64,000 nt of DNA, from NCBI RefSeq assembly GCF_900106925.1, contig NZ_FNNZ01000019.1, positions 38,542 through 102,541 of the forward strand, in the 5' to 3' direction. Shown here piece by piece: positions 8,724-19,063 of the stretch. Position 1 is the stretch's first letter. The number at the start of each line of letters is the position of its first letter. Source of the stretch: Thiocapsa roseopersicina (GTDB lineage Bacteria > Pseudomonadota > Gammaproteobacteria > Chromatiales > Chromatiaceae). Made by a program: the position numbers and the translations under genes. The notes beneath the pieces are model-generated. The model ran no database searches. It was not told where the DNA came from and worked only from the letters and a program-made list of their open reading frames with translations.

Positions 8724-10823
8724 TTATTCGCCGGGCTCGATGGCCTTCATGCTCAGACGGATGCGGCCTTGCTTGTCGACCTCCAGGACCTTGACACGGA
8801 CCTGATCGCCCTCGGAGAGCTTGTCGCTCACGCTCTGGACGCGCTCCTCGCAGATCTGCGAGATGTGCACCAGACCGTCGCGTCCCGGCAGGATGGTGAC
8901 GAAGGCACCGAAGTCCATCAGACGTGCAACGCGACCCTCGTAGATCTTGCCGACCTCGACATCGGCCGTGATCAGACGAATCCGGCGCTTGGCCTCCTCG
9001 CCCGCGGCCTTCTCGACCGAGAAGATCTTGACCACGCCGTCGTCGTTGATGTCGATGGTGGCGCCGGTCTCTTCCGTGATCGCACGGATGACGGAGCCGC
9101 CCTTGCCGATGACGTCGCGGATCTTCTCGGGATGGATCTTCAGCTCGATGATGCGCGGGGCATGCTCGGACATCTCGGTGCGGTGTGCGCCGATGACCTT
9201 GTTCATCTCGCCGAGGATGTGCAGGCGGCCGGCTTTCGCCTGGCCGAGTGCGGTCTCCATGATCTCGGCGGTGATGCCCTCGATCTTGATGTCCATCTGC
9301 AGGGCATTGATGCCCTCCGCCGTTCCGGCTACCTTGAAGTCCATGTCGCCGAGATGATCCTCGTCGCCCATGATGTCGGTCAGCACGGCGAAGGCGTCGC
9401 CCTCTTTGATCAGTCCCATGGCCACGCCGGCGACCGGACCCTTCACGGGTACGCCGGCATCCATCAGCGAGAGACTGGTGCCGCAGACACTGGCCATGGA
9501 GCTCGAGCCGTTGGACTCGGTGATCTCGGAGACCACACGCACCGAATAGGGGAACTCTTCGATGCTCGGCATGACGGCGAGGACGCCGCGTTTGGCCAAG
9601 CGGCCGTGACCGATCTCGCGCCGCTTGGGACTGCCGACGCGGCCCGTCTCGCCGACGCAGAAGGGCGGGAAGTTGTAGTGGAGCATGAAGTGCTCGCGCC
9701 GCTCGCCTTCCAGGGCGTCGATGATCTGGGAATCACGCTCGGTGCCCAGGGTCGTGATGACCAGCGCCTGGGTCTCGCCGCGCGTGAAGAGCGCCGAGCC
9801 ATGGGTGCGGGGCAGCACGCCGGTGCGGATCGTGATGGGACGCACGGTCACGTTGTCGCGGCCGTCGATACGCGGGTTGCCGGCGATGATCGAGCTGCGC
9901 ACGGTGGTCTTCTCGAACTTCTCGATCGCGCCCATGACCTGCTGCTCATTCCAGGTCGGTGCGTCGCCGCCGCACAGATCCGCGACTACCGCTGCACGCA
10001 CCGCGTCCAAGGCCGCATAACGCTCCTGCTTCTCCTTGATGCGATAGGCTTCGGCGATTCGATCGCCGCAGGCGCTCGCCACGGCATCGGCGAGTGCGTC
10101 GTCCGCCACCACAGGCGTCCACTGGATCGGGGGCTTGCCCGCTTCAGCGGCCAGCTCGCGGATCGCGGCAATCGCCGGCCTCATCTGCTCATGGCCGAAC
10201 AGCACAGCGCCGAGCATGATCTCTTCCGAAAGGCCGCGCGCCTCGGACTCGACCATCAGAACGGCCTTCTCGGTACCGGCAACGATCAGATCGAGATCCG
10301 AATCCGGACCCACGCCGACGACCGCCGGATTGAGGATGTACTCGCCGTTCTTGTAGCCGACGCGCACGGCGCCGATCGGTCCGTTGAACGGGACACCCGA
10401 GATCGCCAATGCGGCGGAGACGCCGAGCATTGCCGGAACCTCGGGATTGACTGCAGGGTTGAGCGACTTGACCGTCGCAATCACCTGAATCTCTTGCCGA
10501 AAGCCCTTCGCAAACAACGGGCGGATCGGACGGTCGATCAGACGCGAGGTCAGAATCTCGACCTCGCTCGGGCGCCCCTCGCGACGGAAGAAGCCGCCGG
10601 GGATCCGGCCGGCTGCGTAGGTCTTTTCTTGATAATCGACGGTCAAGGGCAGGAAGTCGCGTACCGCGCCGGGGCGCTTGTCGACGACGACCGTGACCAG
10701 AACAACCGTATCGTCGACATTGACCATCACGGCGCCGTCGGCCTGGCGCGCAATCTCGCCGGTCTCGAGCGTCACTGTCTGGTCGCCGAGCTTGAATTGC
10801 TTAACGATAGCTTTGGGAATCAC
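8724..10823 (-). CDS. pnp: Polyribonucleotide nucleotidyltransferase (PNPase)
   Basis: 699 residues, the usual length. It is a trimeric 3'-5' phosphorolytic exoribonuclease of the degradosome and mRNA turnover. Seen: two RNase PH domains ([10 protein letters not shown] and RLIDRPIRP early; [21 protein letters not shown] and the conserved [17 protein letters not shown] in the second), a KH domain ([18 protein letters not shown]) near residue 560, and a C-terminal S1 domain ([27 protein letters not shown]). The start is GTG 10823 with GAGG 8 bases upstream. It follows rpsO as in most gammaproteobacteria; the 182-bp gap is GC-rich with possible stem-loops, where PNPase autoregulation usually acts. 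Confidence 0.98.
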   Translation of the reverse strand: MIPKAIVKQFKLGDQTVTLETGEIARQADGAVMVNVDDTVVLVTVVVDKRPGAVRDFLPLTVDYQEKTYAAGRIPGGFFRREGRPSEVEILTSRLIDRPIRPLFAKGFRQEIQVIATVKSLNPAVNPEVPAMLGVSAALAISGVPFNGPIGAVRVGYKNGEYILNPAVVGVGPDSDLDLIVAGTEKAVLMVESEARGLSEEIMLGAVLFGHEQMRPAIAAIRELAAEAGKPPIQWTPVVADDALADAVASACGDRIAEAYRIKEKQERYAALDAVRAAVVADLCGGDAPTWNEQQVMGAIEKFEKTTVRSSIIAGNPRIDGRDNVTVRPITIRTGVLPRTHGSALFTRGETQALVITTLGTERDSQIIDALEGERREHFMLHYNFPPFCVGETGRVGSPKRREIGHGRLAKRGVLAVMPSIEEFPYSVRVVSEITESNGSSSMASVCGTSLSLMDAGVPVKGPVAGVAMGLIKEGDAFAVLTDIMGDEDHLGDMDFKVAGTAEGINALQMDIKIEGITAEIMETALGQAKAGRLHILGEMNKVIGAHRTEMSEHAPRIIELKIHPEKIRDVIGKGGSVIRAITEETGATIDINDDGVVKIFSVEKAAGEEAKRRIRLITADVEVGKIYEGRVARLMDFGAFVTILPGRDGLVHISQICEERVQSVSDKLSEGDQVRVKVLEVDKQGRIRLSMKAIEPGE

Positions 10824-11005
10824 AAGTAGATCCTCGGGGTATGTGGTCCGTCGTAGCGCCGGGCCTTGGACCCCTGCACCTTAGGCGCGCCTGCAGGCGC
10901 TGTGGTGACAGGGCTGTGCGTCGGTGCCGCCGGCGGCATCCATTCCGCGGGGAGCGGGCGGATCGGGGGCATCCCGACCGCCCGATCGCCGAGTCGGGAG
11001 GCGTG

Positions 11006-11275
11006 TCAGCGGCGCAGGCCGAGACGCGTGATCAGCTCGCGATAGCGGTCGACATCCTTGCGCTTGAGATAATCGAGCAGCTTGCGACGGGAATTGACCA
11101 TGCGCACCAGACCGCGGCGCGAGTGATGATCGTGCTTGTGCTCCTTGAAATGATCGGTGAGCTGCAGGATGCGCGCGGTCAAGAGCGCGACCTGCACTTC
11201 CGGAGACCCCGTGTCGGTATCGGCACGACGGTAGTCTTCGACAATCTGTTTCTTCTCGGCTGCGGTCATTGTCAT
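11006..11275 (-). CDS. rpsO: 30S ribosomal protein S15
   Basis: 89 residues, the exact family length, with the signature [20 protein letters not shown] and the C-terminus [10 protein letters not shown]...LITRLGLRR. It binds 16S rRNA early in 30S assembly. I start it at ATG 11275, which has GGGAG 8 bases upstream; an in-frame ATG two codons later is possible. It precedes pnp on the same strand. Upstream lie two tandem inverted-repeat elements that separate it from truB. Confidence 0.97.
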   Translation of the reverse strand: MTMTAAEKKQIVEDYRRADTDTGSPEVQVALLTARILQLTDHFKEHKHDHHSRRGLVRMVNSRRKLLDYLKRKDVDRYRELITRLGLRR

Positions 11276-11476
11276 TGGTGGTCTCCCAAGTATGTGATGG
11301 AGAAAAAAGGTCCAAGTCCGTCTCCGGTTCGGAAGAGGGATGGATCGCCCCGACAATGACATCAGGGAATCGGACCGTGGGTTTGAAACGCAAACACTTC
11401 CTTCGATCCCGCACAATGCCGTCGCACCGCAGTACCGCGGGTTGCTCGGGCCTCATCGCCTGCGGATCATGACGCG

Positions 11477-11562
11477 CTAAACCGCGTCCAGAACGACATG
11501 CGTCGTTTTCATTGTTCGTTTAGCTTCGGAGATATCCTTCATCCCAGTGAGACGCGGTTTAG
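11477..11562. repeat. 86-bp inverted-repeat element, copy A
   Basis: CTAAACCGCGTC (11477-11488) and GACGCGGTTTAG (11551-11562) are perfect 12-bp inverted ends. It belongs to the nine-member family scattered through this window. It lies in the rpsO-truB gap, 19 bases from copy B. Confidence 0.85.
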
Positions 11563-11581
11563 AGTTTAAGATTCTTAATAC

Positions 11582-11670
11582 TTTAAACCGCGCCGGCTCC
11601 GACAGTCGTCGGAGCCGGCGCGGCCAAACCATCCAACAAATGACGCATACCGCACCGGGCGCGGTTTAAA
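11582..11670. repeat. 89-bp inverted-repeat element, copy B, overlapping the truB stop
   Basis: TTTAAACCGCGCC (11582-11594) and GGCGCGGTTTAAA (11658-11670) are perfect 13-bp ends. A second, very strong hairpin sits inside: a 16-bp stem 11588-11603/11608-11623 with loop AGTC. The right end supplies the TAA stop of truB (11666-11668). The subterminal GCATACCGCACCGG is shared with copies D and E. Confidence 0.85.
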
Positions 11671-12583
11671 TCAGCCTCTTGGGCTGAACGCGCCCGTCGT
11701 CGAGGATACTGCCGACACCGACGAAGATCTGCGACGGGTCATAAAGGCGGACCAATCCGTCCGTCGGCGCCTGCGGGATCAATACCGCCTGGCCTTGCCG
11801 CAAATAAAAGGCGGCATCGGCGGACAGACGAACCGCCGGCCAGTGGCCCAGGGCGCTGTCGAGCGGCAGGAGCAGCGCATCCAGACCGGCCATGTCGTCT
11901 TCGCCGGCCATCGCTTCGATCCGGTCCAAGCCGACGAAGGGACCGGCGGTCTCCGTATAAGGCCCCACGGCGGTGCGGCGCAGTCCGCTGACATGGGCGC
12001 CGCAGCCCAGCATGCGACCGATATCTTCGGCCAGCGTACGGACATAGGTACCCTTGGAGCAATGCACGTCCAGCTCGATCTCGGGTAGATCCATCGAGAG
12101 CAGATCGAGCGCGAAGATCTGGATCTCGCGCGGCGTGCGCTCGACCTCCAAGCCCTGCCGGGCCAGCTTGTAGAGCCGCTGCCCTTGGTGCTTCACGGCC
12201 GAGTGCATCGGCGGCAATTGCGAGATGGTGCCGAGAAAGCCGAGCAGCACCTCGCGCACGCGCACCTCGTCGATCCCGACCACCGGCTCGTCGGCGATGA
12301 TGTCGCCCTCGGCATCGGCGGTCGTGGTGGTCACGCCCAGGCGCACGCGCACCCGGTAGCGTTTGTCCGCATCCAGCAGATAGGCGGAGAATTTGGTCGC
12401 ATCGCCCAGACAACAGGGCAAGAGTCCGGTCGCCAGAGGATCAAGGCTCCCGGTATGGCCGGCCTTGGCTGCGCGGTAGAACCGCTTCACGCGCTGCAGG
12501 GCGTCGTTCGACGACAAACCCAGCGGTTTATCCAGCAACAGGATGCCGGTGACATCTCGGCCTGTATTACGACGGCGTCCCAT
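11666..12583 (-). CDS. truB: tRNA pseudouridine(55) synthase
   Basis: Makes pseudouridine 55 in the T-loop of tRNAs. It has the catalytic motif AGHTGSLDPLATGLLP with the nucleophilic Asp, LDKPLGLSSN near the start, and GTYVRTLAEDIG; 305 residues from ATG 12583, with a C-terminal PUA-like region (LYDPSQIFVGVG). A longer in-frame start at 12607 has no ribosome site. ATG 12583 lies inside the end of rbfA (17-bp overlap) with AGGAG upstream, indicating translational coupling. Its TAA stop is provided by repeat element B. Confidence 0.96.
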   Translation of the reverse strand: MGRRRNTGRDVTGILLLDKPLGLSSNDALQRVKRFYRAAKAGHTGSLDPLATGLLPCCLGDATKFSAYLLDADKRYRVRVRLGVTTTTADAEGDIIADEPVVGIDEVRVREVLLGFLGTISQLPPMHSAVKHQGQRLYKLARQGLEVERTPREIQIFALDLLSMDLPEIELDVHCSKGTYVRTLAEDIGRMLGCGAHVSGLRRTAVGPYTETAGPFVGLDRIEAMAGEDDMAGLDALLLPLDSALGHWPAVRLSADAAFYLRQGQAVLIPQAPTDGLVRLYDPSQIFVGVGSILDDGRVQPKRLI

Positions 12584-12977
12584 CAACCTGCGGCTCCTGA
12601 TCGGCATCTTGATGCGTGGATTGGTCGGACTGCCCGACCGCTTGCGAGATCAGCGCCGCGAGGCGCTCGCCCTTGCCGATCGACTCATCGAACACAAAAT
12701 GCAGCTGAGGGACGGTCCGAAGACGGACGCGCTGGGCGAGCGCGTGGCGGAGGAATCCGGCGAGCCGCCCGTTGAGCAGACGCACCTGTTCGGCGGCCTC
12801 GTCGTCCGTCGGAAAGCAGGTGAAGAAGACCTTGGCGTGCGCCAAGTCCCGCGCCACCCGCACCTCGTGGACCGTGATGTTGGCCAGACGCGGATCCTTC
12901 ACCTCGTCGCGCACCAACGTGGAGAGGACACGCTTCAGCTCGGCGCCGATGCGTTCCGTACGGTCGAATTCCTTCAT
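12567..12977 (-). CDS. rbfA: Ribosome-binding factor A
   Basis: 136 residues; the KH-type 30S maturation and cold-shock factor that acts on the 16S rRNA 5' end. Recognised by FDRTERIGAELKRVLSTLV, DPRLANITVHEVRVARDL and the C-terminal PQLHFVFDESI. The last ~20 residues are polar (Gln, Asp, Ser) and probably disordered. It starts 4 bases after the infB stop and overlaps truB, as in the classic nusA-infB operon. Confidence 0.97.
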   Translation of the reverse strand: MKEFDRTERIGAELKRVLSTLVRDEVKDPRLANITVHEVRVARDLAHAKVFFTCFPTDDEAAEQVRLLNGRLAGFLRHALAQRVRLRTVPQLHFVFDESIGKGERLAALISQAVGQSDQSTHQDADQEPQVDGTPS

Positions 12978-12981
12978 CCGA

Positions 12982-15735
12982 TCAGATCTCGCGGGCCCGT
13001 TCGGTCCGCTCGAAGACCTCGATCTGGTCGCCCGGCTGCACGTCGTTGTAGTTCTTTACGCCGATACCGCATTCGATGCCGTGCTTCACCTCGCTCACGT
13101 CGTCCTTGAAGCGACGCAGCGACTCGAGCGCGCCTTCGTAGACCACGACGTTGTTGCGCAGCACGCGGATCGGGCTGTTGCGACGGATCACACCCTCGGT
13201 GACCATGCAGCCGGCAACCGCGCCGAACTTCGAGGAGCGGAAGACGTCGCGCACCTGAGCCAGACCGATGATCTCCTCCGTGACGATCGGACTGAGCAGG
13301 CCCGAAATGGCCTTCTTCACGTCGTCGATCAGCTCGTAGATGATGCTGTAGTAGCGCAGGTCGAGGCCCTTGTCCTCGATCACCCGGCGTGCCGCGGCAT
13401 CGGCCCGGACATTGAACCCGAGCAGGATGGCGTTGGAGGTCACAGCTAGGTTGGCGTCGGACTCGGTGATGCCGCCGACACCGACTGCGACCAGCGCGAC
13501 CTTGACCTCCTCGTTCCCGAGCTTGAGCAGGCTGTCTTTGAGTGCCTCGAGACTGCCCTGCACATCGGCCTTGATGATGAGGTTGACGCTCTTCTGCTCG
13601 CCGTCCTTGATCTGCGCGAAGAGCTGATCCAGGCTGACGCCGCGCTGCTCGTCGAAGCGGCTCTGACGCGAGCGCGCCGAGCGGAACTCCGCGACCTCGC
13701 GTGCCCGGCGCTCGTCGGCGACCGTCATGACGTCGTCGCCGGCATAGGGCGTGCCCGAGAGACCGAGCACCTGCACCGGAATCGAAGGCCCGGCCGCCTC
13801 GACCGGCACGCCGGCCTCGTCGAACATGGCGCGAACGCGGCCGTGCTCGCCGCCGCTGACGATGATGTCGCCGCGCCGCAGGGTCCCGGATTGAACCAGA
13901 ACGGTCGCGACCGGGCCGCGTCCCTTATCCAGACTGGACTCGACGATCGTGCCGCGGGCGGGGCCGTCGACCGCCGCCTTGAGCTCGAGGACCTCGGACT
14001 GCAGAAGGATCGCGTCCAGGAGGTCGTCGATGCCGTCGCCGGTCTTGGCCGAGACCTGCACCATCATAGTGTCGCCGCCCCACTCCTCAGCCACGACCTG
14101 GTGCTGGGTCAGCTCCTGCATCACCTTGTCCGGATGGGCGTCCGGCTTGTCGATCTTGTTGATCGCGACGATGATCGGAACCCCGGAGGCACGGGCGTGC
14201 TGGATGGCCTCGACCGTCTGCGGCATGACGCCGTCGTCGGCCGCTACCACCAGGATGACGATGTCCGTGACCTTGGCCCCGCGAGCACGCATCGCCGAGA
14301 AGGCGGCATGGCCGGGGGTATCGAGGAAGGAGACGGTACCCTTGGCCGTCTCGACATGGTAAGCGCCGATGTGCTGGGTAATCCCGCCCGCCTCGCCGGA
14401 GGCGACACGAGTGCGACGGATATAGTCGAGCAACGAGGTCTTGCCGTGGTCGACGTGACCCATGATGGTCACGACCGGGGGACGCGGCATCATCTCGGCC
14501 TGCTCGACCTGCTCCTGGACCTCTTCCATCAACACGCCTTCGGCATCGCGCTCGTCGGCACGGATTGCCGTGTGGCCGAGCTCCTCGACGACGATGGTCG
14601 CGGTATCGCGATCGAGCGTCTGGTTGATGGTGACCATCACGCCTTGCTTGAAGAGCTCGCGAATCACCTCGGATGCCTTCACCGACATGCGGCTGGCGAG
14701 CTCGCCGACCGAGATGGCCTCGGGGATCACGACCTCGCGCACGACGGGGGAGGTCGGCTTCTGGAAGACGTGCTTGTCTTGGAGCTGCGGCTTGAGCGTC
14801 TTCTTCTTGCGGCGCAGTCCGCGACCGGCAGCACCGCCCGCGGAATCGATCTCTTCGTAATCGGCGCTGGGCGCCACCGCGGCCTCGCGACCTCGCGAGC
14901 TATCCTTGCGTCCGGCCTTCTTGACCGAACGCTCCTTCTCGGAGATCTCGGCCGGTTTCTTCAGAGGTGCCTTCTTCGGCTTCGAAGCCTCGGCGCGACG
15001 CACGACGGCCGCCGCCACGGGCTCCTCTTCGTCCGCTTCGATCGCGCTCTCGATCTCGATCGCAGTACTCGCAGCCGCTCGCTCCTCCGCTTCGGCAGCA
15101 AGGCGAGCCGCCTCTTCTGCCGCACGCGCCGCCTCGGCGACGCGTCGCTCCTGCTCCTCGATCCGACGCCTCTCGTCCTGCTCGCGCGCGAGGCGCTCTT
15201 GGTCTTCCTGCTCGGCAAGCCTGCGCGCCTCCTGCTCGGCACGCAACGACTCGAGCTCGATACGGCGACGCCCGCCGTCATGCGCAGGTGCCGAGGATGC
15301 CGGGCGCTCGCGCTGCGGCCGCGCTCGTTCCACGGCCGGCCTCTGCTGGGCGCTGGCTGCGGACGGCGGCGGGACCGGCTCGTCGGCTCGTTTGACGTAG
15401 GTTCGTTTGCGCCGAACCTCGACACTCACGGTCTTGGCCCGCGCGGCGGGGGTCGGCCGAGCACTCCCGACATTTCCCCGTGGCGCCGCAGCGGGCTGGC
15501 GCAGCTCGCTGACCGACTTGCGCTTGAGCGTAACTTGACCGGGCGTGGTACCGCTGTCGGCCTCGGCTTTACCGTGGCTGCGACGCAGATAGCCGAGAAG
15601 CTGGAGTTTCTCCTGCTCCGTCAAGGTGGTCTCCGCGTTCTCCGCGGTGATGCCTGCCTCGTTCAGCTGTGTCAGGAGACGCTCAACCGGGATGCCGACC
15701 GTAGAGGCGAGTTGCTTGACCGTGACTTCACTCAT
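12982..15735 (-). CDS. infB: Translation initiation factor IF-2
   Basis: 917 residues. It delivers fMet-tRNA to the 30S subunit. The N-terminal IF2 domain ([19 protein letters not shown]) is followed by a long Glu/Arg/Ala-rich, charged coiled-coil-like linker (~170-300). The GTPase domain starts near residue 420, with G1 [16 protein letters not shown]2-region [14 protein letters not shown]3 DTPGHAAF and G4 NKIDKPDA, followed by the usual EF-Tu-like, IF2 and C-terminal fMet-binding domains. ATG 15735 has AAGG upstream. It lies between nusA and rbfA. Confidence 0.98.
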   Translation of the reverse strand: MSEVTVKQLASTVGIPVERLLTQLNEAGITAENAETTLTEQEKLQLLGYLRRSHGKAEADSGTTPGQVTLKRKSVSELRQPAAAPRGNVGSARPTPAARAKTVSVEVRRKRTYVKRADEPVPPPSAASAQQRPAVERARPQRERPASSAPAHDGGRRRIELESLRAEQEARRLAEQEDQERLAREQDERRRIEEQERRVAEAARAAEEAARLAAEAEERAAASTAIEIESAIEADEEEPVAAAVVRRAEASKPKKAPLKKPAEISEKERSVKKAGRKDSSRGREAAVAPSADYEEIDSAGGAAGRGLRRKKKTLKPQLQDKHVFQKPTSPVVREVVIPEAISVGELASRMSVKASEVIRELFKQGVMVTINQTLDRDTATIVVEELGHTAIRADERDAEGVLMEEVQEQVEQAEMMPRPPVVTIMGHVDHGKTSLLDYIRRTRVASGEAGGITQHIGAYHVETAKGTVSFLDTPGHAAFSAMRARGAKVTDIVILVVAADDGVMPQTVEAIQHARASGVPIIVAINKIDKPDAHPDKVMQELTQHQVVAEEWGGDTMMVQVSAKTGDGIDDLLDAILLQSEVLELKAAVDGPARGTIVESSLDKGRGPVATVLVQSGTLRRGDIIVSGGEHGRVRAMFDEAGVPVEAAGPSIPVQVLGLSGTPYAGDDVMTVADERRAREVAEFRSARSRQSRFDEQRGVSLDQLFAQIKDGEQKSVNLIIKADVQGSLEALKDSLLKLGNEEVKVALVAVGVGGITESDANLAVTSNAILLGFNVRADAAARRVIEDKGLDLRYYSIIYELIDDVKKAISGLLSPIVTEEIIGLAQVRDVFRSSKFGAVAGCMVTEGVIRRNSPIRVLRNNVVVYEGALESLRRFKDDVSEVKHGIECGIGVKNYNDVQPGDQIEVFERTERAREI

Positions 15736-15753
15736 GAACTGACCTTTATTCCT

Positions 15754-17256
15754 CTATTCCTGCGGGGCGTCCGCAAACCAGGGCTCGCGGGCCTTCATGA
15801 TCAAGCGGGCCGCACGCTCGCGGTCCATCCCGTCGATGTCCAGCAGGTCGTCGACCGACTGCTCGGCGAGATCCTCGACTGTGGCCACGCCGCGTTCCGC
15901 AAGGGCATAGGCCAACGGCTCGTCCATCCCGTCCATATCCAGCAGATCCTGCGCAGGATCCCGAGATCCGTCCTCCTCGGTGGCGATCGCACGCGTCAAC
16001 AAGACGTCGTTGGCTCGCTCGCGCAGCAGCTCGATCGTATCGTCGTCGAGCTCGTCGATCGCCTGCATCTCGACCAAGGGCACGTAAGCCACCTCGTCGA
16101 CCGTGCTGAAACCTTCTTCGACCAGGATGGCCGCAAGGTTCTCGTCGACCCCGAGCTGATCCATGAAGGTTTGGACCGAACGAATGGCTTCCTGCTCGCC
16201 TTTGGCCGCCGCGTCCTCTTCGTTCATGACGTTGAGCTCCCAGCCGGTCAACTGACTGGCAAGGCGAACGTTCTGACCGTTGCGTCCGATCGCCTGTGCA
16301 AGGTTCTCTTCCTTGACGGCGACATCCATGCTGCGCGCCTCTTCGTCGATGACGATCGAGACGACGTCGGCCGGGGACATGGCGTTGATGACGTATTGGG
16401 CGGGATTCTCGTCCCAGAGGATGATATCGACGCGCTCGCCGTTGAGCTCGTTGGAAACGGCTTGCACGCGCGATCCGCGCATCCCGACACAAGCGCCGAC
16501 GGGATCGATACGCGGGTCTGTGGTCCGCACCGCGATCTTGGCGCGGGAGCCGGGATCGCGCGCCGCACCCAGGATCTGAATCAGCCCTTCTCCGACTTCG
16601 GGCACCTCGAGCTTGAACAGCTCGATCAGCAGCTCCGGGGCGGTACGACTGACAAACAGCTGCGGACCCTTGGGCTCGGAGCGGACATCGTAGAGATAGC
16701 CGCGGAGACGATCGCCGGGGCGCACCGACTCGCGAGGAATCACGTGGTCGCGCGGCACCAGTGCCTCGGCGTTGCTGCCGAGATCCACCATGATGGTGCC
16801 GCGCTCGGCCTTCTTCACGATGCCGGTCACCAATTGACCTTTGCGCTCGCCGAACGCCTCGACGATCTTCGCACGCTCGGCCTCGCGGACTTTCTGTACG
16901 ATGACCTGCTTGGCGGTCTGTGCCGCGATCCGACCGAACAGCTCCGAATCGATCTCTTCCTCGATGAAGTCGCCCGGAGCGAGCTCGGGCTCGAGAATCT
17001 GTGCTGCGGACTCGGTAATCTGCCGCGAAGGAGCATCCAGCACACCCTGCTCGGGATCGGGCACGATCTCCCAGCGCCGGAAGGAGCGATAGTCGCCGGT
17101 CTTGCGGTCGATCGTCACACGCACATCGATCTCCCCGCCGTGTTTTTTGCGGGTGGCCGACGCCAACGCGGCCTCGATGGCCTCGAAGATGACGCCTTCG
17201 GGGACGTCCTTCTCGTTCGAGACCGCCTCCACGACCAATAAGATCTCTTTACTCAT
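15754..17256 (-). CDS. nusA: Transcription termination/antitermination factor NusA
   Basis: 500 residues. It binds RNA polymerase and nascent RNA to control pausing, intrinsic termination and antitermination. Domains in order: NTD ([15 protein letters not shown]), S1 ([19 protein letters not shown]), KH1 and KH2 ([35 protein letters not shown]), then two C-terminal acidic repeats with helix-hairpin-helix character ([30 protein letters not shown]). ATG 17256 has GAGGTGG upstream. It sits 138 bases after rimP and 18 before infB. Confidence 0.98.
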   Translation of the reverse strand: MSKEILLVVEAVSNEKDVPEGVIFEAIEAALASATRKKHGGEIDVRVTIDRKTGDYRSFRRWEIVPDPEQGVLDAPSRQITESAAQILEPELAPGDFIEEEIDSELFGRIAAQTAKQVIVQKVREAERAKIVEAFGERKGQLVTGIVKKAERGTIMVDLGSNAEALVPRDHVIPRESVRPGDRLRGYLYDVRSEPKGPQLFVSRTAPELLIELFKLEVPEVGEGLIQILGAARDPGSRAKIAVRTTDPRIDPVGACVGMRGSRVQAVSNELNGERVDIILWDENPAQYVINAMSPADVVSIVIDEEARSMDVAVKEENLAQAIGRNGQNVRLASQLTGWELNVMNEEDAAAKGEQEAIRSVQTFMDQLGVDENLAAILVEEGFSTVDEVAYVPLVEMQAIDELDDDTIELLRERANDVLLTRAIATEEDGSRDPAQDLLDMDGMDEPLAYALAERGVATVEDLAEQSVDDLLDIDGMDRERAARLIMKAREPWFADAPQE

Positions 17257-17394
17257 TCCACCTCATCCGACTCAATAGATCCGGCTCGCAACAGGTTCGG
17301 GCCGATGCCATCGACAACCGACGTGCGACTTGACCGAATGCGGCTACGCTGGTCCGTGACTACGCTGGTCCGTTACTAAGCTGGCCCGGCGACG

Positions 17395-17853
17395 TCAAAA
17401 AATGGGGACGAGCCTGGCAATCTCGATCCGATTCACGGGGATCGCCCAGAGACGACCGTCCGCCTCGAGGCTGACGATGCCGTCTTCGCAACCCCGAAGA
17501 ACACCTTCCAGACTGCGTCGCCCTTCGATCTTCTCGCTCAATCGAACCTTGGCACGCGAGCCTTCGAAACGCCGAAAATGCTCGGGAAACACCAGCGGCC
17601 GATCCAATCCCGGCGACGACACCTCAAGGTCGTAGCGACCCTGGAGCGGGTCTTCGACGTCCAGAACCGCACTCAACTGGTCGCTCACGGCGGCACAATC
17701 GTCGAGCCCGATGCCGCGTTCATGGTCGATGTAAACCCGCAGCGTGGCGCCGCTCGCACCGCGCTGAAACAGCTCGACACCGACGAGCTCGTAGCCCAGA
17801 GGCTCGACAACCTCGCGGGCCAACAGGTTGAGACGACTGTCCGCAGGCTCCAT
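17395..17853 (-). CDS. rimP: Ribosome maturation factor RimP
   Basis: 152 residues, first gene of the nusA-infB operon; needed for 30S maturation. Conserved features: VVEPLGYELVGVEL, LRVYIDHERGIGLDDCAAVS and the hallmark DLEVSSPGLDRPL. I place the start at ATG 17853 with AAGGG 7 bases upstream; longer in-frame extensions read through a terminator hairpin and are not credible. That hairpin ends only 18 bases before the start codon. Confidence 0.96.
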   Translation of the reverse strand: MEPADSRLNLLAREVVEPLGYELVGVELFQRGASGATLRVYIDHERGIGLDDCAAVSDQLSAVLDVEDPLQGRYDLEVSSPGLDRPLVFPEHFRRFEGSRAKVRLSEKIEGRRSLEGVLRGCEDGIVSLEADGRLWAIPVNRIEIARLVPIF

Positions 17854-17870
17854 CGTACGCCCTTCAGAAA

Positions 17871-17893
17871 CAAAAATTGGGCCATTGGCCCAA
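17871..17893 (-). terminator. Terminator/attenuator hairpin in the rimP-nusA leader
   Basis: On the minus strand TTGGGCC-AAT-GGCCCAA is followed by TTTTTG: a 7-bp stem and U-run, the textbook intrinsic terminator. It lies directly upstream of the rimP ribosome site, so any promoter farther upstream would be subject to termination before rimP. Since NusA stimulates such terminators, autoregulation by attenuation is plausible (inference). Confidence 0.75.
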
Positions 17894-18434
17894 CGACTTA
17901 AAGAATCCGTCCCATGCCCGACACGACCTAACGGAACGAAATCACCTTTCGGCAGCGATCGACGATTGCGCCGATCCGATCCCGGACCGTGGAAACGGAC
18001 CGCACACGCAAGACACGGGACAGATGAAACCCGGCGGACCACCTCGCGAGTGGGGCCGCCGACCAGAAGCCCGGCAGCAACGAAAGGCCCAAGATAAAAA
18101 AACCCCATCGAAGGGGTTCTTAAGAAACGCCGACCTTCAAGGTGCTCGCAGGAGACTTCATCTACGAAGCCCTTGGAGTGTATCCGGTTCGACCTTGATC
18201 TGCAAGGTCGTTGAGGTGGTCACACGCCGCACGACACCCCGCAGGCTCGGCTTGTCGTCGGCGCCGACACCGCCGACGAGCGGACCGCCGGTTGCCGGAC
18301 GAGCCATCTGCAGTGCAGTCTGCGAGCATGCAAGAACCGGATGCCACATGCGCTCCGGACGGTCGCACGAAACCGACAAAGGTCGGCTGCGCGCTAAGGA
18401 CGGCACCGGCGGGGAATAGGACAACGAGGATCCG
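17894..18434. other. Intergenic region between nusA operon and sprT-like gene
   Basis: It contains the terminator at 18095-18118 and about 200 bases between it and the rimP leader hairpin, where the operon promoter should lie; I cannot name clear -35/-10 boxes. No tRNA is found, unlike the metY position in Escherichia. On the minus strand 18158-18307 could encode a 49-residue peptide ending VEPDTLQGLRR, directly upstream of the terminator, but it lacks a ribosome site and is not called. Confidence 0.5.
18095..18118 (-). terminator. Rho-independent terminator without an obvious upstream gene
   Basis: On the minus strand AACCCC-TTCGAT-GGGGTT runs into seven T. It would end a minus-strand transcript arising in 18120-18434, where no convincing gene is seen; this hints at a small RNA or an undetected short gene. 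Confidence 0.75.
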
Positions 18435-18983
18435 ATGACACGCGAATCGATCACAGACGAGCCCGAGGCGCCCCTTTCCCCGCTCGAGCACGCCACAACC
18501 CGTACCGGAGCGCTTCTGCGCGAGGCGGAGGCTTGGCTGCACCTCGCGATGCCTCAGGTCGAGATCCGATTCGACCTTCGCGGGACCGCGGCAGGCCAGG
18601 CGCGGATGCGGAACACGTCGTTCGCACTCATCCGTTACAATGCGGCGCTTTTACGTCTGCACCCTGAGGAATTCGTCGCCGAAACCGTGCCGCACGAGGT
18701 CGCACATGTCGTGGCGTTCGCCAAGCACGGGGCGCGCATCCGGCCGCACGGCGCCGAATGGCAAGCCGTCATGCGTCATTTCGGCGTCGAGCCGTCCCGC
18801 TGCCATCGGTACGACGTGTCGAGGCTGCGCACACGATCCCTGCAGCGATTTCTTTATCGCTGCGGTTGCGGCACACACGAGATCAGCAGCATTCGCCACA
18901 ACCGAATCTGCCGACAAGGAATCGTCTATCTCTGTCGCCGCTGCCGGCAACCCCTACACCACGAGGCCGAATCGCGATACTGA
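18435..18983 (+). CDS. SprT-like zinc metalloprotease family protein
   Basis: 182 residues. The zinc-binding motif HEVAHVVAF near residue 88 and the C-terminal four-Cys zinc ribbon (CGCGTHE ... CRRCRQPL) are the defining features of the SprT family. Helix-rich N-terminus with RYNAALLRLHPEEFV before the active site. SprT-like proteins resemble eukaryotic Spartan DNA-protein crosslink proteases; the bacterial role is poorly known. ATG 18435 has GAGG 7 bases upstream. It is transcribed away from the nusA operon. Confidence 0.88.
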   Translation: MTRESITDEPEAPLSPLEHATTRTGALLREAEAWLHLAMPQVEIRFDLRGTAAGQARMRNTSFALIRYNAALLRLHPEEFVAETVPHEVAHVVAFAKHGARIRPHGAEWQAVMRHFGVEPSRCHRYDVSRLRTRSLQRFLYRCGCGTHEISSIRHNRICRQGIVYLCRRCRQPLHHEAESRY

Positions 18984-19063
18984 ACGACCGCTCGCGCCTG
19001 CGTCTGCGGAGCGAATCCGCGCATCCACCCGAATGCGGATGCGACGAACCCGCTCGGCAGGAA

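Noticed and set aside
8403..10829. Very long open frame on the plus strand opposite pnp
   Set aside because: It is antisense to an unmistakable pnp gene; the composition (His/Asp/Leu/Arg rich) is the usual mirror image of GC-rich codons and matches no family.
13843..17241. 1132-codon open frame on the plus strand opposite infB and nusA
   Set aside because: Shadow of two real genes in a GC-rich genome; no start signal or domain.
17854..18100. Search for a tRNA gene upstream of rimP, as in many gammaproteobacteria
   Set aside because: No acceptor stem, T-loop GGTTCGA or CCA end is present on either strand.
18158..18349. Short minus-strand frame ending VEPDTLQGLRR before a terminator
   Set aside because: Start codons lack ribosome sites and no family is seen; kept only as a hint in the intergenic entry.
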